Numbered from the stretch's first letter, positions 23,534-31,306 are shown. The stretch is DNA of 32,577 bases from Lachnospiraceae bacterium (GCA_021203145.1 JAJQBS010000048.1:1-32577), one strand, 5' to 3'. The notes: generated by a model from the letters alone, not told the origin. Numbers and translations are program-made.

Positions 23534-25574
23534 GACAACTCCCCCACCAGGACATCACCAGTCCCGTCGCTACCGCGTTGCGCGGTCCCTCTGTTTTCCG
23601 GATATTTCCTCTGCCGCAGAGCACCCCGTACTTTGACAGTTCCTCAAGCAGCATCTCCGGAATCTCAAAATCCTCGGCGGATCCGCCAACCAGAACCACA
23701 TTCGGCACCTTGCGCAGATCATGCTCCGGCGCGATCGTCTCCAATGCCCGCAGCGCATTTGTCACAAACACCTTTCGCTTCGCCTCGCGGCGCACATCCG
23801 CGATCCGCTCAAGTGTCAGATCCTCCTCAATCCGCACCATCTCCCAGGGATCCTCCGAAGAGCCCAGGACTGTCTGAATCGGATTCTCCCGCACGGCATT
23901 TTCATCTGCGGCGCCAGCCGTCCCGAGGGCTTTGCCTGCGGTGTCTGACCCGCCGCCAGCCGCCCTGATGGCTTTGCCAATGGCGTCAACGGCATCTGCC
24001 CCGCCGCTATCATCTGCCCTGGGGGCTTTGCCCGCGGCGTCTGACCCGCCGCCATCCGGCGTTCTCCTCTGCTCCAGCAACACAACGCACCCGAAAAGGC
24101 GCGGGTTTAAAGGTTCCTCAAAGAAATGGATCTCTCCGCTCTCCAACCGGATGTGGAACAGGCTCTCCACCTTCGCCAGCGGAGAACGCTTGATCCGTTC
24201 TGCGGTCATGCGGCTGTGCAGGCCAAGCTCTGTCTGAATCAGCATCGTCACCAGTTCGCCGGCTCCTGCCTGGTGGGTGACAGACACCCTGCCGTCCTCC
24301 GTCACCAGTGCGGCGTCTGTCGAACCGCCTCCCATATCAAGAATCGCCAGAGGAAGCTTTGTCCCCGGGGTCGTAAGCGCCCCCATGGAAGCCATGACCG
24401 CCTCTACGCCGGCCACACGCGCCGGAATCCCCATCTCGTTGCCCAGTCGGTCAGCAATTTCCTGCATTGGCAGCCGGCTTGTCTTTACCATTGCGGCCAC
24501 ACCGACCGCTTTTTCCATACAGGTCTCCTCTGCCAGCGCGCCCGCAATCCGCACGGGAGCCAACGTGTCCACCGCCAGAATATCGGTAATGCGGATATCC
24601 TCCGGCCGCTGGCCGGATACCCGGTGCATACCGTTTTTGATCCGCCGCAGCATATGTCCTACATTGCTGTTCTCCTGGCCGTCCACATCCGTGATCACGC
24701 CCGCCTCACGGACGGCCTCCATGATTTTCTCAGCGCCCGCGTCAATCTGTACACTCCGCCATTGCTCCCCGTTTATGTAAATTTCTCCGGCAGGAATCGT
24801 CTGCTCACGGACGTTACCTCCGGGTGTGCGGATGACCACCGCACTTCTTTTTCCGATCAGGCTCTTCGCAATCGGCATCACCTGACGAGTCTCATCCGCG
24901 TCCAGTGCAAGAAGGGTAGCGATTCCGTACGGATTGGAAAGCATCCGGATCATCTGCCCCGGAGGCGCCACCTCGATAGCAGCCTTCCGGAATTCAGGAA
25001 TCTGCTCCAGCTTCGCCACCTCATCGAGAATCGGCACTTTGTGGAGCAGGCGATTGTATACCAGAACAGCCTCATCGCGCTGCAGGATTGCCCCGGTAAT
25101 CTGTATCTGATTCCATGCCGCATTCAACTGAGAAGCCGCTGTCTCATAGGAAACCTCGCCGGGAATCGTCACAATATAGCTTTTCCCCGGAATCGCCCGC
25201 GCGAGATGGTCAATACGGATAATCTCGCCCACCGCCTGCCCGACTCCCGCCGGGGTCGACGGATTATGCCCGATCATGGAGGATTCCATAATGATGGTCT
25301 CCGTAATCGTCTCCATTGCTGTATCCCCGATCACAGGCGCCGCCTCATTGAGCAGAAGAACCTCCGGGAACGCACGGTAAGGCCCCGTCTTTTCCACTGC
25401 AAGCTCCAGCGCGGTGCGTATTCCCCGCACATTTTCCGGTGTTCCCTTCGTCCCGGTCGTCACCGTCCGGGCGCCCGACAAAAACGTGAGACTTCCCTTC
25501 TCGTCAAATGTCCCGATACATACTTCCGTTGTCGAATTTCCGATATCAATACCTGCAACCGTTTTACTTCCCAT
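23520..25574 (-). CDS. ddrA: Diol dehydratase reactivase, ATPase subunit
   Basis: A 684-residue actin-fold ATPase (DdrA/PduG/DhaF family) that reactivates cobalamin-dependent diol or glycerol dehydratase by ATP-driven cofactor exchange. The N-terminal phosphate loop VAGIDIGNSTTEV, the second ATPase motif ILDMGGGSTDAAL, NALRALETI, VLVGGSAEDFEIPE and the C-terminal RGNIRKTEGPRNAVATGLV are all conserved. Residues 506-561 are a Gly/Ala/Asp-rich insertion of imperfect 18-residue repeats (GGGSDAAGKA type) between two conserved strands. Relatives lack it, so the protein is about 60-70 residues longer than usual. The gap to pduE is filled by a 42-bp array. Confidence 0.93.
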   Translation of the reverse strand: MGSKTVAGIDIGNSTTEVCIGTFDEKGSLTFLSGARTVTTGTKGTPENVRGIRTALELAVEKTGPYRAFPEVLLLNEAAPVIGDTAMETITETIIMESSMIGHNPSTPAGVGQAVGEIIRIDHLARAIPGKSYIVTIPGEVSYETAASQLNAAWNQIQITGAILQRDEAVLVYNRLLHKVPILDEVAKLEQIPEFRKAAIEVAPPGQMIRMLSNPYGIATLLALDADETRQVMPIAKSLIGKRSAVVIRTPGGNVREQTIPAGEIYINGEQWRSVQIDAGAEKIMEAVREAGVITDVDGQENSNVGHMLRRIKNGMHRVSGQRPEDIRITDILAVDTLAPVRIAGALAEETCMEKAVGVAAMVKTSRLPMQEIADRLGNEMGIPARVAGVEAVMASMGALTTPGTKLPLAILDMGGGSTDAALVTEDGRVSVTHQAGAGELVTMLIQTELGLHSRMTAERIKRSPLAKVESLFHIRLESGEIHFFEEPLNPRLFGCVVLLEQRRTPDGGGSDAAGKAPRADDSGGADAVDAIGKAIRAAGGGSDTAGKALGTAGAADENAVRENPIQTVLGSSEDPWEMVRIEEDLTLERIADVRREAKRKVFVTNALRALETIAPEHDLRKVPNVVLVGGSAEDFEIPEMLLEELSKYGVLCGRGNIRKTEGPRNAVATGLVMSWWGSCHGNE
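23905..24060. repeat. In-frame GC-rich repeat inside ddrA
   Basis: About three imperfect units of 50-55 bases built on GGCTTTGCC..GGCGTCTGACCCGCCGCC, encoding Gly/Ala/Asp-rich residues 506-561. It keeps the frame and is absent from typical DdrA proteins. Confidence 0.75.
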
Positions 25575-25702
25575 AGTTCCACCGTGTTCCCTTTGTCCCG
25601 ACTACAAACTAAAATCCTGCCCCGGAGCCTGTCATGATATTACCCTGGCCTTTTACACCGCCTGGCACGCAAACCGCAGTCTCAAAAAACCCGGCTCTCG
25701 CC

Positions 25703-25815
25703 CGCAACAAAATTCCCCGTTTTTCAAAGACCGGCCTTACACATGCAGCAGGATTCCCCGTTTTTCATAAATCCGATCCTATGCCTGCAGCAGGATTCCC
25801 CGTTTTTCATAAATC
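25703..25815. repeat. 42-bp tandem repeat copying the 3' end of pduE
   Basis: A 29-base block (GCAGCAGGATTCC, then CCGTTTTTCATAAATC) is identical at 25745-25773 and 25787-25815, exactly 42 bases apart. A diverged unit lies at 25703-25744. On the minus strand the right-hand copy encodes IYEKRGILL near the end of PduE and the next one begins with its last codons and stop (25781-25779), so the downstream units are copies of the gene end. Confidence 0.9.
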
Positions 25816-26177
25816 TCCGCCGCGTCCAGCACCAGCTTCGCGCAATGCGGCGCATGATACTGCTCCAGCAAGGTCTGCGCCATCCGCACCAGCTCCATCT
25901 TCGTAGAACGGTTTGGCCGCAGCTGGTTGTACATTTTGAGGATCACATCATCCGGAATATTTACCATCTCGGACGCCCGCACAAAATTCTCATCCATGGC
26001 GGGATTATCATTTTCTCTGCACACCGCTCCCTGCGCGGCCAGCGTTTCCTGCGAAATCTTAATATCATCCGCAGTAATATTGCCGTTTCGAACCTCTTCC
26101 AGTGTAATCTCCGATAATTTTTTTCCTGTCCTTGAGGTGATCTTCTCCGCCTCATGCTCTCCCAAAGGATATGCCAT
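25779..26177 (-). CDS. pduE: Diol/glycerol dehydratase small subunit
   Basis: About 132 residues; the gamma subunit of coenzyme-B12-dependent diol or glycerol dehydratase. Family hallmarks: AYPLGEHEAEKITSRTGKKL near the start (compare the DYPL...TGK pattern of relatives), ITADDIKISQETL, VRASEMVNIPDDVIL and YNQLRPNRSTKMEL. I prefer the ATG at 26177, which begins at the conserved part and lies 4 bases after the pduD stop; a TTG at 26198 would add seven residues and overlap pduD. Its last codons are the source of the 42-bp array that follows. Confidence 0.92.
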   Translation of the reverse strand: MAYPLGEHEAEKITSRTGKKLSEITLEEVRNGNITADDIKISQETLAAQGAVCRENDNPAMDENFVRASEMVNIPDDVILKMYNQLRPNRSTKMELVRMAQTLLEQYHAPHCAKLVLDAAEIYEKRGILLQA

Positions 26178-26181
26178 ATTC

Positions 26182-26979
26182 TCACACCGCCCATTCAATG
26201 ATATTTAGCTCCGGGCAAAGCTGATCCGTCTCCCGGATATGCATCAGCGCCGCCTTTACCTGGTACTTCGCCCGTACCATCGGATCGTTCGTGCCGGGCA
26301 CCGGCACGACTTTTTCTCCCTTTACGTACCTTGCCGCATTCTTCCCGATCGCAAAATAGGTCTCCAGCGTCATTTGCGGCGCCTGTGGAAACAATTCAAG
26401 ATTAGAAAGCGGGTACAGAGCCTTGTGGTGGATGACCGCTGTCCCCTTCGACTGAAGGCCGATCCCAAATCCTGAACCGCTCAGCTTCGCGGCCTCGAGG
26501 CCAATGAAGCAGACATCCGAGGTTCTCAGGTTCTTGACTACCCTCGCGGTCATCCCCTCCTCCTCGATCCCGGCGATCATGGCCTTTATCACCTCATCGA
26601 GCGGAATGCCGGTGATGGTATTTTTGATCACGGTTCCAAAGGCAGCGCCAACGCCGATCACGACCTCCTTCGGATCCGTCCCCTGCCTGGCCTGCGGATA
26701 GCCGCTGTAGTCCACTTTCTCCGGCAGCACAGCAGCCGCAGTGGCATTTCCTCCCGGGCGGACGCTTTGTGCCATATTACTTCTATCGTTTGCGTTCCTG
26801 TCGTTTGCGCTTTCGTTGTTTTCGCTTCGGCTGTTTTTGTCTCTGTTGTTTCTGTCTCCCGTTTCGGCCTCGTCGATCCCGGCCGTTCCGTTTTTTATCC
26901 CGTACCCTCTCATATGGAGTTCACGGATGACTGCTTCCGTAATCTGCCGAACCAGCACTTCATTTACTTCCATATTCAT
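26182..26979 (-). CDS. pduD: Diol/glycerol dehydratase medium subunit with encapsulation-peptide-like helix
   Basis: A 265-residue beta subunit. Conserved blocks include VVIGVGAAFG, IAGIEEEGMTARVV, GSGFGIGLQSKGTAVIH, NLELFPQAPQMTLETY and KNAARYVKGE. The first 20 residues, MEVNEVLVRQITEAVIREL, form an amphipathic helix nearly matching the N-terminal PduD targeting peptide that directs the enzyme into bacterial microcompartments. It is joined to the core by a polar linker of 5-residue repeats rich in Asn, Asp, Arg and Ser (about residues 40-66). AAGGAGGAGC precedes the start; a second in-frame ATG two codons later is equally possible. It follows pduC by 10 bases. Confidence 0.93.
   Translation of the reverse strand: MNMEVNEVLVRQITEAVIRELHMRGYGIKNGTAGIDEAETGDRNNRDKNSRSENNESANDRNANDRSNMAQSVRPGGNATAAAVLPEKVDYSGYPQARQGTDPKEVVIGVGAAFGTVIKNTITGIPLDEVIKAMIAGIEEEGMTARVVKNLRTSDVCFIGLEAAKLSGSGFGIGLQSKGTAVIHHKALYPLSNLELFPQAPQMTLETYFAIGKNAARYVKGEKVVPVPGTNDPMVRAKYQVKAALMHIRETDQLCPELNIIEWAV
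26784..26858. repeat. Degenerate 15-bp in-frame repeat in the pduD linker
   Basis: Five units of 15 bases such as TATCGTTTGCGTTCC and TGTCGTTTGCGCTTT, encoding the 5-residue polar repeats (NAND-R, NESAND type) between the N-terminal helix and the PduD core. Confidence 0.65.
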
Positions 26980-26989
26980 CCGCTCCTCC

Positions 26990-28654
26990 TTAAAAATTAT
27001 TCCGGTCGATCCTGTGGGGGATCTTTTTGATCTCTTCCCAGCGCTCGCCGCTCACCCGGTAGCCGGTCCCCGGCCCCATGTAATCATTCGGCGTATTCAC
27101 CCCGCTCATCACATGGAAGTCTTCATCGAGAATCGCCGCCGTCTGCATATAGTCGCCGATCACGCGCTGCCGGAGCATGCTCAGGACACTTTCCGCCACA
27201 TCCTCGTACCCGGTCTGGGCAAGCGCCTTCACCACATCCACGCCCGTGATGCCGCGCTTCATCAGGTCTTCCACGCCCATCAGATCCGCCACCACATCCC
27301 GATCCAGCGTATCCCTGCTGCCGTGCGCGTACGTCACGGCTTCCACCTGCTCATCAGTCACCTCTGCCAGATGCAGATAAGAAAAAACTGCCTGTACCGC
27401 TTTGGCCGCCCTGCGCCGCACACGGATCACATCCTCCTCCGTCACAGGCCGCAGGCCGCCGTCCACCTGCATGTCTCTCTGCAGCACATTATAATCGTCA
27501 AAATCCTCCGCGTCAAAATTGGACCCGGCAAACATATTGTCATAATTCGGTTCCGCCGCGTAACCGGAAAAGATAAAATCCGTACCCGGCAGAAACTGGA
27601 GCATCGTCCGGGCGGTTCTGCGCATATCCGAATGTGAAAAGCTCTGGTCATTGGACGAGGCACACTCCAGACCCAGGAGAGCAGCCACCAGGTTTTCCCC
27701 CATCACCTCGCGTATCCCGGCCGGCACACTCGCCGTAATGCCGATACAGCTCACGGAGCCGTTCTGGATCCCCTGGGAGCCCGCTCCCTTTGTCATATAA
27801 AGGCAGCGGCACTCCAGATAGAGCATGGACTTCTTCTCCGTACTGCCCATCAGCGCCTCTGAGCCGGAACCGGACGTGAAGCGTACCTTCAGGCCGCGGG
27901 ACGCATACGCAGAGTTCAGAAAAGCCTTGGAATAGGGGGTATCGTCACCATCAATGAATACTTTCTCTGTGCCGTACACAGAAAGCGTCTCCGCATAGGT
28001 CGTAAAACCGCGAATCCCAAGCTCCAGCTCCGTAGCTTCTTCCGCGGAACACTGCGTCAGCACGCCGCGTCCGCCTACCTGGGAACCGATCAGCAGCGCA
28101 ATCGCGCTGAAGGGCGCATAGCGGGCGACTCCCATCGTCGTCTCCTCCTCGCGGAAGCCTCTGAGCGCCCCCTCGGCAGCATCCGCGGCCAGCTGCACCG
28201 GATCGTCCTTTAAATTCGTAATATGTGCCTGATTCCCCGGCACCCGGCGCGCACGCATCTTCTGCATGCCCATCATCATCTCGACCACATTCAGCTCATT
28301 GATGACCTCTTTCATTTTCGCCGGAGTGATGCCGGATACCACCTTCAAGATTTCGTCCCTGGAAACATGGATATCCACAATCATCCGCGCAATATCAACG
28401 GAAGGAATCGCCATGGACTGCTCTGCGCGGTCCACACGGATCGCATAATCTGCAATAAACTGGTCAATAAAGTCGAATTCCTCCCGCTTCTTCCCATCCA
28501 GCTCCGTGATCCGCCCGTCCTCAATCCGTATCGACGGAGCCGGATCATAGGGGCTGTCCATTGCCGCAAATCCCTTCTCCGGCCACTCATCGATAAAGCC
28601 GTCCAGATTCACCTTCCGCTCATCCAGAGCCTCTATTCTTTTCGATCTTTTCAT
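26990..28654 (-). CDS. pduC: Coenzyme-B12-dependent diol/glycerol dehydratase large subunit
   Basis: A 554-residue catalytic TIM-barrel subunit. The enzyme converts 1,2-propanediol to propanal, or glycerol to 3-hydroxypropanal. It is very close to known sequences: RMIVDIHVSRDEIL, VVEMMMGMQKMRARR, NQAHITNLKDDPVQ, IGSQVGGRGVLTQCS, FTSGSGSEALMG, KGAGSQGIQNGSVSCIGI and FAGSNFDAEDFDDY. Length is normal. Diol and glycerol enzymes cannot be told apart from these motifs alone. It heads a minus-strand operon pduC-pduD-pduE-ddrA-ddrB-pduO with its own promoter just upstream. The aldehyde and alcohol dehydrogenases and shell proteins that normally accompany it are not in the window. Confidence 0.96.
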   Translation of the reverse strand: MKRSKRIEALDERKVNLDGFIDEWPEKGFAAMDSPYDPAPSIRIEDGRITELDGKKREEFDFIDQFIADYAIRVDRAEQSMAIPSVDIARMIVDIHVSRDEILKVVSGITPAKMKEVINELNVVEMMMGMQKMRARRVPGNQAHITNLKDDPVQLAADAAEGALRGFREEETTMGVARYAPFSAIALLIGSQVGGRGVLTQCSAEEATELELGIRGFTTYAETLSVYGTEKVFIDGDDTPYSKAFLNSAYASRGLKVRFTSGSGSEALMGSTEKKSMLYLECRCLYMTKGAGSQGIQNGSVSCIGITASVPAGIREVMGENLVAALLGLECASSNDQSFSHSDMRRTARTMLQFLPGTDFIFSGYAAEPNYDNMFAGSNFDAEDFDDYNVLQRDMQVDGGLRPVTEEDVIRVRRRAAKAVQAVFSYLHLAEVTDEQVEAVTYAHGSRDTLDRDVVADLMGVEDLMKRGITGVDVVKALAQTGYEDVAESVLSMLRQRVIGDYMQTAAILDEDFHVMSGVNTPNDYMGPGTGYRVSGERWEEIKKIPHRIDRNNF

Positions 28655-28663
28655 TTAACAATT

Positions 28664-28714
28664 CCCCCAGAATAAGATTGGGGCTATTATAACACAGTGA
28701 AATGACTTTGAAAA
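28664..28714 (-). promoter_or_regulatory. Promoter and leader hairpin of the diol dehydratase operon
   Basis: On the minus strand, an extended -10 box TGTTATAAT (TATAAT at 28691-28686) and TTTTCA (28714-28709) at 17-base spacing. The short leader contains a stem CCCCA/TGGGG (28683-28664) whose 3' arm includes the G-rich ribosome-binding stretch before the ATG at 28654, so the hairpin may hide the ribosome site. Confidence 0.6.
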
Positions 28715-28931
28715 CCTTTTTTGATTGTGTTTTTGGATTTTCTTGGATTTTTTATCCAGACATGAATTTTTGTGTTGTTTTCTGTCTTGAGGCATGTTGT
28801 TTTCTTGTGTTTTTGGCTGTCAAAGCCTTGTTTGGCCGCCTTATCTGCGTATATTTTCATTTTGTTATGCATTTTCGATTTTTGTCATGTAATCTCACCG
28901 CATCGATCTGTTTCCAAAAAAGCGCAATTTA
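28715..28931. other. AT-rich gene-free region upstream of the dehydratase promoter
   Basis: The 378 bases 28655-29032 between the dehydratase and the AAA-ATPase gene hold the promoter at 28664-28714, the palindrome at 28932-28955 and otherwise T-rich sequence on the plus strand (A-rich on the minus). Words such as GTGTTTTTGG and TTGTTTTCT recur, and a short TTGGAT/ATCCA stem is seen near 28742-28758. Short open frames exist on both strands, but none has a ribosome site or recognisable protein. Confidence 0.5.
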
Positions 28932-28955
28932 ATAGAGGGTAATATTACCCTCTAT
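28932..28955. promoter_or_regulatory. Perfect 24-base palindrome
   Basis: ATAGAGGGTAAT followed directly by its reverse complement, with no loop. It lies 78 bases behind the AAA-ATPase stop (minus strand) and about 218 bases upstream of the dehydratase -35 box. It could be a terminator for the ATPase gene, although the T run on the minus strand is displaced by about 10 bases, or a binding site for a regulator. Confidence 0.5.
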
Positions 28956-29032
28956 CGTTCTTAATTTCCATATTCTCTTTCCCTGTCGAATTTACTTCGC
29001 CTCTCCCATGCCTCCAGTCACCAAATGTGCGA

Positions 29033-30625
29033 TTATACTTTTTCAATCACACAGCTATGCCTCTTCGCATTCACTCCTTTAGCGTCTTTATCATAATTGA
29101 TTCCCACCAGAAGTAAATTGCCAAAATACTTTTTCAAATCTCCTTCATAACGGTTCTCGTGTATTTGTCGGATTGCAGTGTCAGCGTCTTTATCATATTT
29201 AAGCTCCACAATCATAACCGGCTTATCCGATCCTCTGCGAGGGAGAAAAACCAGGTCTGCAAACCCTTTTCCCTGTGGAAACTCCGGAACAATTTTATAA
29301 ATTCTCCTTGCCGTGTAATATGCTATCATGATCGCGCTGCTGAGTGAAGCCTCATTATTATACTGCAGAACCGAAGAATTCAAAGCATGAACACGCTCCA
29401 GCGCATCGACCACAGCCTCCTCATTCCCGTGAAGGGTTGCTTCAAGTAAGTCTTCCGATTGACGAATAAGGTCGCCAACATCCTTCCACTCTTCCTCCCT
29501 GACCGCATCTGCGTACGCATCTGACACCTCCTGATTCGGTATGAATGTCCTTTCACTTGCGGCATCATAACCGAGATAACCAAGGTGAATCAACAGCGTC
29601 AGCACGTCATCCTTGTTATTAAAGGAGGTAACATCATTCTGAAAGGTGCTAACCACGACCCGAACCCTTTTCCCGCCAAGCATGGTAATGATGTCATCCT
29701 TCAAGCCACCAAAGTTCATGCTTATATAGTTTTTCAATGATTCGTAGGTTTCAGAGCTGGTCCAATAATTTCTTATAGCCCCTCTTGATATAGCGTTCAT
29801 CACGGAATTGGGGTTATACACAGAATCCAGATTTTCAAAGGAATATCCGTCATACCAATGCTTCATCCTTTCAAAGTCAAACGAATATTTTTCACACAAT
29901 TCTATGACTTCCTGTCCCGTAAATCCAACATACGGTGCCAGTGTGTCTGGCGCAACCATAGTGTACTCGTGAAAATCAGTCAGCGCCGATTCGGTACCAT
30001 ATTTTTTTATTGGAAGAATCCCTGTCATATAAGCAGCTGCGATTGTTTCATCGGTTGCTGTTCCACCCTTAAAAAGCCCGCGAAGGAGCTGGATATATTC
30101 CTTTTGGAGTGCATCATCGTTCTTTGCCTCACGAAAGATTGCATCCCATTCATCTATTACAACAATGAATTGATTCCCCACATTATGGCTGACAGATAAA
30201 AGAGCATCAGGAAGGAACGTTTCGTCCTCATCAACACAATTCAAAAATGCTTTCCTGAGCTCGTCTATCACTGCGGTCTGGATATCAAGAACTACATTCT
30301 CTCCTTTATTTTTCGAGCGGGCGATAAACCACGTAATATCCAGATAAATTACGTCATATTTATTGAGATACTTCTCAAAGGAATCCTTATTTGCTATCTC
30401 CAACCCTTCAAACAGTGACCGTGAATCACAGCTCTTATCATAATAGGCGCAGAGCATCTTCGCAGCAAATGATTTTCCAAAACGACGAGGACGGCTAAAA
30501 CTTGTCAGCTTCTGAGGGGTGTTGATCGTTCGATTTATGAAATCAATCAAACCAGTTTTATCAACATAGATTCCATTTAAAATTGTCCGAAATCCTTTAT
30601 TCCCTGGATTCAAATAGATTCCCAT
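29033..30625 (-). CDS. AAA-family ATPase with C-terminal PD-(D/E)XK domain (PF09820/DUF1703 type)
   Basis: A complete 530-residue protein of a family common in gut anaerobes, with unproven function. The N-terminal ATPase domain has the family start YVDKTGLIDFI, a Walker A variant SRPRRFGKSFAAKML (about 43-57) and Walker B FIVVIDEWDAIF. The middle has EVIELCEKY and RMKHWYDGY, which are typical. The C-terminal nuclease-like domain keeps GFADLVFLP and MIVELKYDKDAD, the Asp and Glu-x-Lys of PD-(D/E)XK enzymes, followed by QIHENRY. GGAGAGGAGG precedes the ATG, and a good promoter is at 30657-30685. The gene is AT-rich compared with the rest and borders a region of decayed relatives. Confidence 0.88.
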   Translation of the reverse strand: MGIYLNPGNKGFRTILNGIYVDKTGLIDFINRTINTPQKLTSFSRPRRFGKSFAAKMLCAYYDKSCDSRSLFEGLEIANKDSFEKYLNKYDVIYLDITWFIARSKNKGENVVLDIQTAVIDELRKAFLNCVDEDETFLPDALLSVSHNVGNQFIVVIDEWDAIFREAKNDDALQKEYIQLLRGLFKGGTATDETIAAAYMTGILPIKKYGTESALTDFHEYTMVAPDTLAPYVGFTGQEVIELCEKYSFDFERMKHWYDGYSFENLDSVYNPNSVMNAISRGAIRNYWTSSETYESLKNYISMNFGGLKDDIITMLGGKRVRVVVSTFQNDVTSFNNKDDVLTLLIHLGYLGYDAASERTFIPNQEVSDAYADAVREEEWKDVGDLIRQSEDLLEATLHGNEEAVVDALERVHALNSSVLQYNNEASLSSAIMIAYYTARRIYKIVPEFPQGKGFADLVFLPRRGSDKPVMIVELKYDKDADTAIRQIHENRYEGDLKKYFGNLLLVGINYDKDAKGVNAKRHSCVIEKV

Positions 30626-30656
30626 GAGCTGTAACCTCCTCTCCTATGATGTCTAT

Positions 30657-30685
30657 ATTATACATTTGCAATCGTTCATGCGCAA
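30657..30685 (-). promoter_or_regulatory. Promoter of the AAA-ATPase/DUF1703 gene
   Basis: On the minus strand, TTGCGC (30685-30680) and a perfect TATAAT (30662-30657) with a 17-base spacer, about 30 bases before the start codon. Confidence 0.7.
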
Positions 30686-30739
30686 GCATATTTTTTCGCC
30701 ACTCGTTATCCTTTGATGCCCTTTATTGACACCTCTTAT

Positions 30740-30829
30740 TTATTGTGTTTTAAGAGATATCATTTCGAATGTTAATACCTCTCCAGTAAATTTATAACCC
30801 GCCATCGGTTTACCCGTAGCATCTAATGT
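30740..30829 (-). pseudogene. Decayed coding fragment, unidentified
   Basis: The minus strand reads TLDATGKPMAGYKFTGEV, then LTFEMISLKTQ, then a stop at 30742-30740, a composition that looks like real protein. In-frame stops directly upstream, and a similar DATVKPMRKG phrase in another frame about 55 bases before (GGTTAAACCGATG versus GGGTAAACCGATG), point to a broken gene. Its family is not recognised. Confidence 0.4.
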
Positions 30830-30961
30830 CTACTCGCTAATTTCATCAACCCTTTCTCATCGGTTTAACCGTTGCGTCTTTTGCAATATGCCCTGTCTCC
30901 TTATTTATTTTACTAAGGGATTACCCTTGGCCGGATTCCCCCACCGAATCTATGATTTTGC

Positions 30962-30997
30962 AGCTGCTGCCGGATGCCCTGGCAGCAGCTTTTTTAG
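30962..30997 (+). terminator. Rho-independent terminator on the plus strand
   Basis: Stem AGCTGCTGCC/GGCAGCAGCT (30962-30971 with 30981-30990), a 9-base loop, then TTTTT. No plus-strand gene precedes it. A possible promoter TTGACA (30726-30731) with TTTAAG (30749-30754) at 17-base spacing would give a transcript of roughly 235 bases, so a small RNA is conceivable. Confidence 0.7.
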
Positions 30998-31149
30998 AAT
31001 AAATCCTTGAAAAAGAATGAGATTTTTCCAACAAAATAAGAGCCGGTTAAGGCTCTTATTTCGATTGTCTCGGATACGGCTTTTACCGCCCTCTCTGCCG
31101 ACGCTCTTTTTTCCGGACACGCTTTATCTTTAAAATCAATCGGGTTCAT
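30994..31149 (-). CDS. Possible 51-residue small protein
   Basis: An open frame starting ATGAACCCGATTGATTTTAA, encoding a basic, Ala/Lys/Arg-rich N-terminal half (ACPEKRASAERAVKAV) and a hydrophobic, aromatic end (SYFVGKISFFFKDLF). AGGTGA lies 12 bases before the ATG, rather far. A perfect 11-bp hairpin (31034-31044 with 31051-31061) falls inside it, and the stop overlaps the plus-strand terminator. It is unlike any family I recognise. It may be a decayed remnant rather than a gene. Confidence 0.25.
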   Translation of the reverse strand: MNPIDFKDKACPEKRASAERAVKAVSETIEIRALTGSYFVGKISFFFKDLF

Positions 31150-31167
31150 TATTTTTATTTCACCTGT

Positions 31168-31266
31168 TTACTGCTTCAGAACCTTACACATTTTCCCGCA
31201 GAACGCGATCCCATATTCCTCGATCCTGTTAATCTGGAATCCGAGGAAATATTCATTGTGTATCAT
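31168..31266 (-). pseudogene. C-terminal remnant of a second AAA-ATPase/DUF1703 gene
   Basis: The frame reads MIHNEYFLGFQINRIEEYG, then IAFCGKMCKVLKQ and stop. IxxYGIAFCGKxC is the characteristic C-terminus of DUF1703-bearing ATPases. Nothing of the rest of the protein is found upstream, where another gene fragment ends at 31307. It is a relic of about 32 codons. Confidence 0.6.
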
Positions 31267-31306
31267 CGAAGCCTGTGTTTTTACTGCTCATCTCCGCAAT
31301 CGGACC

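Noticed and set aside
24126..25637. A 503-codon plus-strand open frame antisense to ddrA
   Set aside because: ddrA is unmistakable; the antisense translation has no domain and no start signal.
25961..26194. A 77-codon minus-strand frame overlapping pduE
   Set aside because: pduE is clearly conserved in the other frame; this is a shadow with a chance ATG at the pduD-pduE junction.
28687..28932. Short open frames of about 61 and 76 codons upstream of the dehydratase operon
   Set aside because: They consist of AT-driven low-complexity sequence, overlap the promoter, lack ribosome sites and resemble no protein.
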